From Castellaniella sp049671645 (GTDB lineage: Bacteria; Pseudomonadota; Gammaproteobacteria; Burkholderiales; Burkholderiaceae_B), in the NCBI RefSeq assembly GCF_049671645.1, contig NZ_JBATVG010000007.1, positions 1-64,000 on the forward strand: DNA of 64,000 nt, given 5' to 3'. Shown piece by piece: positions 1-8,963 of the stretch. Under the pieces are notes generated by a model. The model was given only the letters and a program-made list of their open reading frames with translations, searched no databases and was not told the DNA's origin. Each line of letters begins with the position of its first letter. Positions within the stretch are counted from its first letter, which is position 1. The position numbers were made by a program, and so were the translations under genes.

Positions 1-1
1 G

Positions 2-3000
2 GCTGCGGGCACCTACGGCGGGACCTATGGCTCGGTGACGGTGGATGCCTCGGGCCATGCGGTGTATCAGCAAACGGGCCTGTACACGCACACGGGTGCG
101 GGTGCGGACACGAAGGCCGATGCCGACAGCGTGACGGTGAAGGTGACGCTGGGCGACGGCAGCCAGGTGGACATGATCGTGAAGGTGGGCATTGCCGACG
201 ATGTGCCCACGCTAGGTGCTTTTACTCCCGGCGAGATGCAGAACGAGGCAGGCTCGATTACTGGCTCATTCGACGTCGATTTTGGGGCGGATGGCCCGAA
301 CTTGAGCAATCCGTTTGATATTACTGGTCCGGTGATAGAAGGGATTTCGTATAGCGAGCAGGATCTTGGTGGCGGTGTCACTAAACTCACTGCGTACGTC
401 ACTGGGTCTGATCCGGTGACGGAAGTGTTTTCTCTGACTGTCGATGCGACGGGCGAGTATAAGTTCGAATTGATCACGCCGAAAGCCGCGACATCCGAGC
501 CGATCTCGTTTGGTTCTCTGGGCGCTGGTGGGCCAGGCTTCCGTGAGCTGGCAGATGATCCTAATACCCTATTGAATGAGACTGGTCGGGTTGAGTTCCA
601 GTCGAATGGGACAGGAGTGAATTCCAACGGTTCCGCATTTGGTGTGAGTAACCTGTTTGTTGATCGGGGCGAGTGGTTCGAAATGGAGTTCCATGACCCT
701 GGTGCTGTTGGAAACGATCCGGCCGCTACGGATCCGGATATCCTGCAATCGCTCACAATTCAGATTGCGGATGTTAAATTTGGGCCCGTCACGATCGAGT
801 GGACAGCTACAAACCCATTGACTGGTCAGACGGAAAACGGCACGTTAGAAATTTCGTCTGCTGGGCCCATTACTATCGAACCGGGCATTCCGTTCAGTGT
901 TCTCAAAATAGAAAATATCGACGAAAACAGTAAAGCTAATTTTCAGATGAGTACGGATGTCACGATATCCCATCTCGTCCTTCCCGCGGATCAAGAATAT
1001 AAATTCGACATCGTTGCACGGGATAGTGATGGGGATGTGACTTCGTCGTCCGCTCTCGTGGTGGATGTGAATGCAGCACCTGTCGTTTCCGGCGCGATGC
1101 TGATGGTCTCCGAAGCCAGTCTGAATACCCTGATGACAGGCTCTCTGACGATTACCGATCCCGGTGATACGGCCGCTCATCACGTCAGTCTGCTGAAGCC
1201 GCCCCAAGGCGCCTTCAAGTCGGATGGGCGCCCCGTGCATTGGGAAATCTCCGATGATGGCCATACCTTGACAGGCAGTACGAAGGATACGGGGAATACT
1301 GTTGGTCATGATGTGATTGCGGTCACCATCGACGACAGCGGGAATTACACGGTCAAGCTGCTTGCTCCCATCGAACACCCGGGCCATAACCCGCAGAACG
1401 ATGTGACATCCTTCGACGTCAAGGTCAAGGTCACGGATTCGCAGGGTTCGTCGGGAACGTCCAATCTGACGATCCATATCCAGGACGACGCCCCGGCCAA
1501 CAACCCCAATGCCGATAGCGACCTGGGCATCCCCGTCAGCGTCATCAGCGTGGGCGAACTGGAATCCGGTTTCACGAACTGGAAGCTGGAGAACAGCGGC
1601 TCTCTGACTCAGACGATCAATAACGACAGCGATCCCGGGATCGATCGAATCGTCTGGGGCGACAAGAGCCAGGGCTCGGGCTACGCCTTCGTGGATAACG
1701 AGGGACTGCGAGGCGCCGATTCCAATCTCCTGGATACCACGTTCAAGCTGGGGACGTTCACCCACAATAATTTCCCGGTTTCGGGAAATTCGCTGACCTC
1801 GGTCGACCTGCAGGTCTCCATCCACGTGATGATTGACGGCGTCGAACACGTCGTCAATCACACGATCAAGCTCAGCCATACGGAAACGTCGAACAACTAC
1901 GGTGATTCGCGGGACGACGATATCGTGTCCATCACAAACTCGACGGCCACGCAGACCTTCACGGTGGGCGATCGGACCTATGTCCTAGATATCAAGGGTT
2001 TCCTGGATGCGAATGGGAACCTGGTGTCGACGATCCACACGCAGGAGAACAAGGCGAATTCCTTCGACCTGTATGCCACGATTGCCTCCACGGACGCGTT
2101 GCCTCGGGTCGAAGGGGACTTGTTCGATCAGAGCTCCGGCATTACGACATGGCAGTACGGCGCCGACGGCGCCGGGTCGGTGGTCTGGGAAAACGGGGTC
2201 TCGGGGGTCGGCGGATCCACGGTCATCACCAATCAGTACGGTACGTTGACGGTGGGGGCCGATGGGCATTACGTGTTCGAGATGAGCCGGGCTGCTCGGG
2301 ATAATTTCCAGATCGGCGACAAGAGCCTGACCTACAACTACACCGTCACGGATGCCGATGGCGATACCCAGGTCGGGCACATCACGATCGACCTGAGCGG
2401 CTACAAGAACATCCCGACAGTACCGACTGTCGATCACGCGGCGGACAGCACCCTGCTGGCCAACGAGGCCGGCTTGATGACCGTCGCGGACACTGGCCTG
2501 GATGTGGGCAAGGATGTATCCGGGGCCACGATCGCCATCACGGGAGCGGACCAGGCCAGCCTGAACGGCTCGGCGGTGACGACCAGCGTCATGGTGGACG
2601 GTTCGCCGCAGACGATCTCCCTGACGTCCGGCGGGCACGCTCTGGTGTACCAGCAGGATGCCGCGACGGGCAAACTGTATGCGGTCTACCAGGATGATCC
2701 GGGGCATAAAGTGTTTGAGGTGTCCGGGTCTGCGGCCGACGGCACCTATGCTGTGCATATGATCGATGCGTTGGATCCGGTGACCGAGTACACAGTGACA
2801 GTGCCTGGGGCCAGTGGAACGGCAAACTTCAGTTTCGGCAGCTCCGGCAGTCAAGAAACCGTCAGCAGCATTAATGATGGCATCAAGCTGACGCTGTCGT
2901 CCTTCCTGGACAAGGGCGGGGCCGAAGGCGTCAGGGATGCTGGAACTGATACGTCAGCGAACATTGTGATCGACAGCTCCAATAACCGTGGCATTAGTGT

Positions 3001-4135
3001 CGACAACCCGAATTGGGTCTATGGTCAAGGCAATGGGAGCAAGAAGGATATATACGATAGTCAGTTCATCCAGAACAACACCGAGTCGGGTGGCAAATCG
3101 GATGGCTCTTACGGTGAAAAACTGGTGCTCGATTTCAGCGCCAATGCGGCCGAAGGCCGGCACATCACCGAGGTGGCCCTGACCTTGAATCAGTTCGGAG
3201 ATCGCAGGGCGGACGATGGCTGGAACAGTCCCAGGGGGGATGAAGATACTGCGCGTATCACGGTGTTCTATACCGACGGTTCACACGAAGATGTGAATGT
3301 GACTGCGGCGTCGAGGTCCTGGTGGGAGAACTCAAACGGTGATTCCGGAACCCAGGATGTCACGATCCAGGCGTCGGGCGGCAGGGACATCGATCATATC
3401 GTCATCGGAGCGGGTGATACCTCCAGCCAGTTCTCGGTGGATGAGCGAATCGATGTGAAATGGCATGCCGATCCCCATGACGTCACCCATGCCGTTGACC
3501 AGGACAGCCTGACCCTGCATCTGGGCGCCACCGTGACGGACGGCACATCCGATCAGGCCTCGACGAACTTCGATGTTTCCATCGATAACTCGTCCAGCGA
3601 CGCCAATACGCTGCATGGCACGAACGGCAACGACGCGCTGTTCGGCGGTCAGGGCTCCGATACGCTGGTGGGGGGAGACGGCAATGACCATCTGCATGGC
3701 GGCGCCGGCAACGACTTCCTGACCGGCGGCGCGGGCGACGACGTCTTTGTCTGGAAGCTGAGCGACCGGGCTCCGGACGGACATCCGGCGGCGGTGGATC
3801 ATGTCACGGACTTCGGCATCGCCTCTCCTGGGCACTCCGATTCCAATGGCAAGGATATGCTCGACCTGAGTGATCTGTTGTCGGGGCACACGGACGGCGC
3901 CACGCCGGGCGATCATGGCGATCTTACCCAGTATCTGCACATTGCCGGAGGCACGGGCGCCGATACGGGCAAGACGATCATCAACGTCAGCACCACGGGG
4001 GATGTCGCCAACGGCCATGACCAGCAGATCGTCATTGATAATGTGGACCTTACGTCAGGCCATGACGTCGGCGATCAGACGGCGTTGATCAACAGCCTGA
4101 TCAATGACGGTAAGCTGAAGGTGGATCAGGGCTAA
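2..4135 (+). CDS. Large RTX adhesin, C-terminal part (type I secreted)
   Basis: The frame is open from the first complete codon at base 2, so the true start lies upstream of the window and 1377 residues are visible. The protein is a chain of Ig-like/VCBS-type extracellular modules rich in Asp, Gly, Ser and Thr, with no Cys-rich or membrane segments. Near the C-terminus (nt about 3613-3750) sit glycine-rich calcium-binding nonapeptides such as GGDGNDHLH, GGAGNDFLT and GGAGDDVF. They are followed by a D-V-F-x-W ... VDHVTDF ... DMLDLSDLL stretch typical of the VCA0849 class of type I secretion targets. This is the signature of LapA-like biofilm adhesins exported through an ABC/MFP/TolC channel, none of which is in view. 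A segment around nt 240-1100 has visibly lower GC than the flanks. Family call is firm; ligand unknown. Confidence 0.9.
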   Translation, partial: AAGTYGGTYGSVTVDASGHAVYQQTGLYTHTGAGADTKADADSVTVKVTLGDGSQVDMIVKVGIADDVPTLGAFTPGEMQNEAGSITGSFDVDFGADGPNLSNPFDITGPVIEGISYSEQDLGGGVTKLTAYVTGSDPVTEVFSLTVDATGEYKFELITPKAATSEPISFGSLGAGGPGFRELADDPNTLLNETGRVEFQSNGTGVNSNGSAFGVSNLFVDRGEWFEMEFHDPGAVGNDPAATDPDILQSLTIQIADVKFGPVTIEWTATNPLTGQTENGTLEISSAGPITIEPGIPFSVLKIENIDENSKANFQMSTDVTISHLVLPADQEYKFDIVARDSDGDVTSSSALVVDVNAAPVVSGAMLMVSEASLNTLMTGSLTITDPGDTAAHHVSLLKPPQGAFKSDGRPVHWEISDDGHTLTGSTKDTGNTVGHDVIAVTIDDSGNYTVKLLAPIEHPGHNPQNDVTSFDVKVKVTDSQGSSGTSNLTIHIQDDAPANNPNADSDLGIPVSVISVGELESGFTNWKLENSGSLTQTINNDSDPGIDRIVWGDKSQGSGYAFVDNEGLRGADSNLLDTTFKLGTFTHNNFPVSGNSLTSVDLQVSIHVMIDGVEHVVNHTIKLSHTETSNNYGDSRDDDIVSITNSTATQTFTVGDRTYVLDIKGFLDANGNLVSTIHTQENKANSFDLYATIASTDALPRVEGDLFDQSSGITTWQYGADGAGSVVWENGVSGVGGSTVITNQYGTLTVGADGHYVFEMSRAARDNFQIGDKSLTYNYTVTDADGDTQVGHITIDLSGYKNIPTVPTVDHAADSTLLANEAGLMTVADTGLDVGKDVSGATIAITGADQASLNGSAVTTSVMVDGSPQTISLTSGGHALVYQQDAATGKLYAVYQDDPGHKVFEVSGSAADGTYAVHMIDALDPVTEYTVTVPGASGTANFSFGSSGSQETVSSINDGIKLTLSSFLDKGGAEGVRDAGTDTSANIVIDSSNNRGISVDNPNWVYGQGNGSKKDIYDSQFIQNNTESGGKSDGSYGEKLVLDFSANAAEGRHITEVALTLNQFGDRRADDGWNSPRGDEDTARITVFYTDGSHEDVNVTAASRSWWENSNGDSGTQDVTIQASGGRDIDHIVIGAGDTSSQFSVDERIDVKWHADPHDVTHAVDQDSLTLHLGATVTDGTSDQASTNFDVSIDNSSSDANTLHGTNGNDALFGGQGSDTLVGGDGNDHLHGGAGNDFLTGGAGDDVFVWKLSDRAPDGHPAAVDHVTDFGIASPGHSDSNGKDMLDLSDLLSGHTDGATPGDHGDLTQYLHIAGGTGADTGKTIINVSTTGDVANGHDQQIVIDNVDLTSGHDVGDQTALINSLINDGKLKVDQG
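3613..3750 (+). repeat. RTX calcium-binding nonapeptide repeats
   Basis: Four to five tandem copies of the GGxGxDxLx pattern are encoded here, within the adhesin. In RTX proteins each pair of turns binds Ca2+ and folds only outside the cell. The copy number is low, as is usual for large adhesins where the block mainly serves secretion. Confidence 0.85.
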
Positions 4136-4161
4136 GTCCCAGCCTGCGCTTTCCAGCCTTG

Positions 4162-4200
4162 CACCCGCACTCCGGTTTCTGTCCGGGGTGCGGGTTTTTG
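4162..4200 (+). terminator. Rho-independent terminator of the adhesin gene
   Basis: CCCGCACTCCGG (4164-4175) pairs with CCGGGGTGCGGG (4183-4194), twelve pairs including one G-T, across a 7-base loop. A run of five T follows. It lies 28 bases after the adhesin stop codon. Confidence 0.85.
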
Positions 4201-4293
4201 CATGCGAAACGCGGAGCGTCTTAGGTATCGAGCGCCGGGGAGGCGTTCGGCCGGCTTGATGGATCGCGCCGTGGCGCCTGGCGCGACGGCGGG

Positions 4294-4755
4294 CTAAATC
4301 AGCCCGTCCCGGATCTCCGTCAGAATCCGGCAGAATTCCGCTGCCGGGATCGACGTCCTGGCCGGTTCCACGTCTTCGCCCGTCTGGTGCAAGATCTCCA
4401 ACCCCTGAGTGGATCGCAGGACATGGCACAGCCCCTGGTTCTGGGCGAATTTCGCCTGCAGGGCGCGCTCCACCAACTGATGGTGGGCTGCGGAACCGAA
4501 CGGAAGCGGCGTGGGGCCCCAGTACGCGAAGGCCTTGTCCGCGCCCTGGCCGCATTCCTTGGCCTGCCAGGCGGTGGATGCGAAGGCCCGGGCGCGTGCC
4601 GGGTGGCCTTCCGGGAATTTGATGCCCTGGATGAAACCTTCGATGGAGGCCAGCAGCACACCGTCCAGCAGGAATGGCGACAGGCTGAAGTTCGACAGGG
4701 CGACGCCGCGCCAGTCGTCGGATGTGTAAGCCACGTTGATGGTGGTGTCTGCCAC
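4294..4755 (-). CDS. NADAR (YbiA/DUF1768)-like protein
   Basis: This 153-residue protein resembles the NADAR superfamily. It has LSNFSLSPFLLDG near the N-terminus, then SIEGFIQGIKF, matching the family pattern FSNFSPxPFxLDG ... SxExxxQxxKF including the conserved Glu. A later AKFAQNQGLCHVLRST segment matches the family's AKFxQNxxLxxxLLxT. Characterised NADAR proteins are N-glycosidases acting on riboflavin intermediates or on ADP-ribosyl-DNA and related substrates; which applies here cannot be read. I chose the GTG at 4755 because GGGAG lies 6 bases upstream; a TTG at 4770 would add five residues. It follows the LacI-type regulator by 47 bases and is probably co-transcribed with it. Confidence 0.6.
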   Translation of the reverse strand: MADTTINVAYTSDDWRGVALSNFSLSPFLLDGVLLASIEGFIQGIKFPEGHPARARAFASTAWQAKECGQGADKAFAYWGPTPLPFGSAAHHQLVERALQAKFAQNQGLCHVLRSTQGLEILHQTGEDVEPARTSIPAAEFCRILTEIRDGLI

Positions 4756-4802
4756 TGGGGTCTCCCGCAAGAAGCCGTGTGATGGAGTCTCAGTCTAGCG
4801 GA

Positions 4803-5855
4803 TCAGGGCAGGTTCTCGCTGAACACCACGCTGATCTGCATGGGTTCGATGCCCGCCATGGGCTCGCGCCCGGCCCGGACGTTGGCGAAGATGCGCACGG
4901 TGGACAGGATGGTCGACTGCAGGTTCTGGTTCAACAGCGCGTCCATGGTGCCGTCGATCAGCAGGCCGCGGGTGTCGGGGGTCAGGCCGTGGCCGATGAA
5001 GACGATGTCCTGGTCCCGGCCGGCGTCTTTCAGGGCCTTGCCGACGCCGTCGGCTGCGCCGCCGATGTTGTAGATGCCGGCCAGGTCCGGGTATTGGTCC
5101 AGCAATTGGCGGGCCTGGCGGTAATTGATGGCGGCGTCGTCGTGGCCTTCTTTCAGGCCGATCACCTGCAGGGCGGGAAATTTTTCGTACAGCACGTCCT
5201 GGAAACCCATCTCGCGTTCTTCATGGCCGCGATAGTGGCGGCTGCCGGCGATCATGGCGACGCGTCCTGACCGGGGGCCGATGAATCGCCCCATCAGCAG
5301 GCCGGCGCTGCGGCCCGCGGCCCGGTTGTCCAGTCCGACGTAGGCGGCGCGCGCGGACCGGGACAGGTCGGAAATCAGGGTGATGGTGTGCACGCCCCGG
5401 TCAGCCAACTGATTGACGGCTTCGCGCACCACCGGGTGTTCCAGCGCCATGAAGGCGATGCCATCGGCGCGTTTGCCTTCCCTGAGCAGGGTAGCGGCCA
5501 GGATGCGGGGATCGAAGCCTTCGACGAATCGGCTGCGGCACTGCACGTTGAACGGGTCCGTGTGGTCGTGCGTGGCGCCGGCGTAGTCCCCCAGCATGTT
5601 CAGGTAGCGGTTGGTGCCGGCCGGCAGCAGAAACAGCAGACGCATCGGGTGGGGCTGCAGCGCCCGATAAAGATCCGCCTGCGGCAGATAGCGCAGTTCG
5701 GCAGCCGCCTGGAAGACGGCTTGCACCGTGGCTGCCCGCACGCCGGGACGCTGGTTCAGGACGCGGTCGACCGTGGCGGTGGAGACCCCGGCAGCCTGGG
5801 CGACTTCGCGGATGCCGGGGCGCCTGCGAGTGGATGGAAGTTCGGTATTATTCAC
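4803..5855 (-). CDS. LacI-family transcriptional regulator
   Basis: An N-terminal helix-turn-helix of LacI type (IREVAQAAGVSTATVDRVLNQRPGVRAATVQAVFQAA) is followed by a periplasmic-binding-protein-like effector domain to the C-terminus, about 350 residues in total. The hinge region and the sugar-binding fold (RADGIAFMALEHP, GRVAMIAGSRHYRGHEER) are recognisable. The open frame extends to a TTG at 5939, but the GTG at 5855 gives the normal LacI N-terminus. No good Shine-Dalgarno decides it. The gene is divergent from the TRAP operon starting at 5968 and is the obvious candidate to control it in response to a sugar or sugar acid. The effector is not identifiable. Confidence 0.9.
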   Translation of the reverse strand: MNNTELPSTRRRPGIREVAQAAGVSTATVDRVLNQRPGVRAATVQAVFQAAAELRYLPQADLYRALQPHPMRLLFLLPAGTNRYLNMLGDYAGATHDHTDPFNVQCRSRFVEGFDPRILAATLLREGKRADGIAFMALEHPVVREAVNQLADRGVHTITLISDLSRSARAAYVGLDNRAAGRSAGLLMGRFIGPRSGRVAMIAGSRHYRGHEEREMGFQDVLYEKFPALQVIGLKEGHDDAAINYRQARQLLDQYPDLAGIYNIGGAADGVGKALKDAGRDQDIVFIGHGLTPDTRGLLIDGTMDALLNQNLQSTILSTVRIFANVRAGREPMAGIEPMQISVVFSENLP

Positions 5856-5863
5856 ATCAAAAA

Positions 5864-5898
5864 CAATCAGTACATATGATTGACCATAGAGATCATAT
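5864..5898. promoter_or_regulatory. Inverted repeats in the LacI/TRAP divergent region
   Basis: CAATCA (5864-5869) and TGATTG (5877-5882) form a 6-bp inverted repeat with 7-base spacing. An overlapping ATATGAT (5874-5880) and ATCATAT (5892-5898) form a second one with 11-base spacing. The AT-rich stretch sits between two divergent genes, one coding a LacI-type repressor, so an operator is plausible. The repeat does not have the central CG typical of many LacI operators. Confidence 0.4.
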
Positions 5899-5967
5899 AT
5901 TGAACACTTACGCTCATACAAGAGCAGACTGAATATCAAACCTCAAATTCAATCACGGAGACATCCC

Positions 5968-6981
5968 ATGAAACCTGCCTCTCTTCTGTTTCGCCACGGC
6001 TTGCTCGGGGCGATCCTGGCCTCCAGCCTGGGGCTGGCGGCCAGTCATGCCACGGCCGCCACCCTGACGCTGCGGTATGGGCATATGAACTCCCCAAACA
6101 GCGTGGCGGGTCAACAGGCCCAGATGTTCGCCGACAAGGTCAAGGAATACACCCACGGCGAAGTCGTCATCCAGGTGTATCCGTCGTCGCAACTGGGCAA
6201 GCTTCAGGAACTGGCCGAAGCGACCTCCACGGGTGTGATCGCCTTGTCCCATAACACGGCGGGCGGCATCGGGGCTTTGTATGAACCAGTGGCGGCGCTG
6301 GATACCCCCTACCTGTATCGGGACGTCGATCATCTGATGAAGGTGACGGATATCGCGTCGCCGGTCATGAAGGAATTGAACAAGGGGCTGATCGATTCAG
6401 CCGGCGTGCGCGTCCTGTACGCCTATGATTTCGGCACCCGTGAACTGACGGCCAACAAGGCCGTCCGCACCCCGGCGGACCTGGCGGGGGTGAAGATCCG
6501 GTCTCTGCCGTTTCCGATCTACATGACCGCGGTCGAGGCGCTGGGGGCCGTCCCCGTGCCGGTGGACTGGTCGGAAGTGCCCACGGCGCTGGCGACCGGC
6601 CAGGTGTCCGGCCAGGAAAACCCGGTGGACGTGGTGCTGTCGAACAAGCTGTATGAATCGCAGTCGCATCTGATGCGCACGGGACACATCACCAATCCGG
6701 AACTCATCATCATGAACGACCGCACCTGGAAGAAGCTCAGCGATGCGCAGCGTGCGGCGTTCACGCGTGCGGCGGAAGAAACCCGGACCAAGGCCACTGA
6801 AATGGTGCTGTCCCAGGAAGCCGACCAGTTGGCCAAGCTGAAGGAGCTGGGCATGAAAATCGTCGGCCCCGAAGACGGTCTGGACCTGAAGGTCTTCCAG
6901 GACCGTGCGCACAAACTGGTGCAGGAACGCTTCGGCGCGAAATACGGCGAACTCTACCAGCAGATCGCTGCCATCCAGTAA
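5968..6981 (+). CDS. TRAP transporter solute-binding protein (DctP family)
   Basis: The 337-residue protein starts with a Sec signal peptide (MKPASLLFRHGLLGAILASSLGLAASHATA) and continues as a DctP-type periplasmic receptor. It contains TPADLAGVKIRSLPFPIY, where the family's conserved Arg binds the substrate carboxylate, and a VPVDWSEVPTALATGQVSGQENP segment. A GGAG lies upstream of the ATG. It is the first gene of the operon running to 13900 and is followed by the two TRAP membrane subunits. The carboxylate-binding Arg and the downstream sugar-acid enzymes suggest a sugar acid or related carboxylate as ligand; this is inference. Confidence 0.93.
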   Translation: MKPASLLFRHGLLGAILASSLGLAASHATAATLTLRYGHMNSPNSVAGQQAQMFADKVKEYTHGEVVIQVYPSSQLGKLQELAEATSTGVIALSHNTAGGIGALYEPVAALDTPYLYRDVDHLMKVTDIASPVMKELNKGLIDSAGVRVLYAYDFGTRELTANKAVRTPADLAGVKIRSLPFPIYMTAVEALGAVPVPVDWSEVPTALATGQVSGQENPVDVVLSNKLYESQSHLMRTGHITNPELIIMNDRTWKKLSDAQRAAFTRAAEETRTKATEMVLSQEADQLAKLKELGMKIVGPEDGLDLKVFQDRAHKLVQERFGAKYGELYQQIAAIQ

Positions 6982-7065
6982 GCCGGTCCGCCGGGTTTCA
7001 CCGTTCATCATCAGCCTTTATGCCGCCGCGCCGGTTTATCCGGTGTGGCGGGGAGCCCCCACATC

Positions 7066-7605
7066 ATGTCTTCCACCTTGATCCAGCCGGACGGGCCGCC
7101 GCCGGGCCGTCTTGCGGCGTTGTTGCCGCGCCTTTGTCGCGGGTTTGAAAGACTGGCGATCGTGATGCTGCTGTTGACGACCTTTCTAGTCGTGCTGCAG
7201 GTCGCGGCGCGCAACTTCTGGCAGGCCGGCCTGCCCTGGGCGGATGAACTGGCCCGGTACGGCGGGCTGGGCATCGTCTACCTCGCCATCCCCCTGTTGC
7301 TGCTGCAGGATGGCCACATTGCCGTGGACATTTTCAGCTCGCGATTGAAGGGGCGAGCCGGCCGGCTGCTGGCCGTCATCAACGAACTCATCGTCCTGGC
7401 GTTCTGCGGCCTGTTCCTGTACGGCAGTTATCTGTTCCTGATGAAGGCCGGCAAATTCGCGACGCCGGCGCTGCGGATGCCCAATCTGGTGTTCTATCTG
7501 CCGGTGGTGGTCGGGATGCTGTTGTTCACCCTGGTGGTTGTCCTGCGTCTGGCCCGCGCCATCCGGCCGGCCGCCGCCGCCGATCGACAGGGGGCGTTGT
7601 CATGA
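7066..7605 (+). CDS. TRAP transporter small permease (DctQ)
   Basis: This 179-residue protein has four predicted membrane segments (LAIVMLLLTTFLVVLQVAARNF, GLGIVYLAIPLLLL, LLAVINELIVLAFCGLFLYG, NLVFYLPVVVGMLLFTLVVV) and the DctQ-typical LPWADELARYGG between helices 1 and 2. I placed the start at ATG 7066, which has GGGGAG ten bases upstream. A GTG at 7045 in the same frame is less likely. Its stop overlaps the start of the large subunit by four bases (ATGA), indicating translational coupling. Confidence 0.9.
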   Translation: MSSTLIQPDGPPPGRLAALLPRLCRGFERLAIVMLLLTTFLVVLQVAARNFWQAGLPWADELARYGGLGIVYLAIPLLLLQDGHIAVDIFSSRLKGRAGRLLAVINELIVLAFCGLFLYGSYLFLMKAGKFATPALRMPNLVFYLPVVVGMLLFTLVVVLRLARAIRPAAAADRQGALS

Positions 7606-8882
7606 TGAGCCTGACCATTCTGATTCTGTTCCTGGTGATCATGCTGATGGGGGTGCCCATTGCCGTGGCCATGGGGATGTCGGCCGGCATCGTGCTGTGG
7701 TGGTTCGACCTGCCCTTGTCGGTGCTGGCGCAGCGCATGGTCAATGCGCTGGATTCCACCCCCTTGCTGGCGGTGCCGATGTTCATTTTCGCCGCCTGTC
7801 TGTTCAATGCGTCGGGCATCACGGATCGGCTGTTCACGCTGGTGCGCATGCTGGTCGGGCGCATCCGCGGCGGACTGGGGCATGTGTCGGTGCTGACCAG
7901 CCTGATTTTTTCGGGAATGTCGGGGGCCGCGCTGGCCGATATCGGGGCGCTGGGCGGCACCCAGATGCGCCTGATGCGGGAACAGGGCTACAAACCGGAA
8001 TTCGCCGCCGGCATCACGATGGCGGCGGCCACGATCGGGCCGATTTTCCCGCCCAGCATTCCGCTGATCATCTTCGCCTCGGCCGCCGAAGTGTCCGCCG
8101 TGAAGCTGCTGTTGGCCGGTGTCGTGCCGGGGCTGATCATCACGGTGCTGCTGATGGTGCAGATCGCGGTCATGGCCAAGCGCCAGAATCTGCCGCGCGA
8201 CACCATCGTCGTCAATGCGCGGGCGCTGCTACGCCAGGCCCTGGTGGCGTTTCCGGCGCTGTGCGCGCCGTTGGTGCTGATCGGCGGTCTGGTCAGCGGC
8301 CTGTTCGGGCCGACCGAAGTGGCCGGGGTGACTGTGGTCTACGCCCTGTTCCTGGGCTTCGCCGTCTATCGCCAGCTCACGTTGCGCGGTGTCTGGGATG
8401 CGGCCCGGGAAACCGTCAGGGCGACGGCCAGCGTGCTGTTCATTGTGGGCGCGGCGGCCTTGTTCGCCTGGGTCCTGACGATTGATCAGGTGCCCATGCT
8501 GGCGACGGAATTCTTCCTGCATCTGTCCAGCAGCCCGTTTGTCCTGCTGATGATCGTCAATGTGTTGCTGCTGGTGGTCGGCATGTTCATGGAATCGATT
8601 GCCGCGATCCTGATCCTGGCGCCGATCCTGACGCCGGCGCTGCTGGCCGCCGGGGTGGACCCCGTGCAGTTGGGGGTGGTCGTGGTGCTGAATCTGATGA
8701 TCGGCCTGCTGACCCCGCCGGTGGGCATGAGCCTGTACATGGTCAGCATCATGGCCCGCATGCCCTTGCACCGCGTGATCGCGGGGGCCCTGCCGTTCTT
8801 CATTCCGCTGCTGCTGTCGCTGCTGGTCGTCACGCTGGTGCCGGCGGTGTCCACCTGGTTTCCAAGCCTGTTCATCCGTTGA
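7602..8882 (+). CDS. TRAP transporter large permease (DctM)
   Basis: The 426-residue, highly hydrophobic protein has the DctM/SiaM layout of about 12 helices. It carries the family segments GVPIAVAMGMSAG near the start, IFSGMSGAALADIGALGGTQMRLMREQGY in the middle and GLLTPPVGMSLYMVS near the end. Together with the two preceding genes it completes a Na+-coupled tripartite importer. A weak GC hairpin follows the stop, and the next gene begins 81 bases later. Confidence 0.94.
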   Translation: MMSLTILILFLVIMLMGVPIAVAMGMSAGIVLWWFDLPLSVLAQRMVNALDSTPLLAVPMFIFAACLFNASGITDRLFTLVRMLVGRIRGGLGHVSVLTSLIFSGMSGAALADIGALGGTQMRLMREQGYKPEFAAGITMAAATIGPIFPPSIPLIIFASAAEVSAVKLLLAGVVPGLIITVLLMVQIAVMAKRQNLPRDTIVVNARALLRQALVAFPALCAPLVLIGGLVSGLFGPTEVAGVTVVYALFLGFAVYRQLTLRGVWDAARETVRATASVLFIVGAAALFAWVLTIDQVPMLATEFFLHLSSSPFVLLMIVNVLLLVVGMFMESIAAILILAPILTPALLAAGVDPVQLGVVVVLNLMIGLLTPPVGMSLYMVSIMARMPLHRVIAGALPFFIPLLLSLLVVTLVPAVSTWFPSLFIR

Positions 8883-8963
8883 ATGGGAGCGCGCCGAAGG
8901 CGCATGAAAGATTGATGTCGTCCTGCGCCTGACGCGCGGGATGCAAGATGAGGAGCACGAGCA

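Noticed and set aside
845..1879. Long minus-strand frames opposite the adhesin
   Set aside because: They are antisense to the adhesin frame, with His/Arg/Gly/Ile-rich composition typical of shadow frames.
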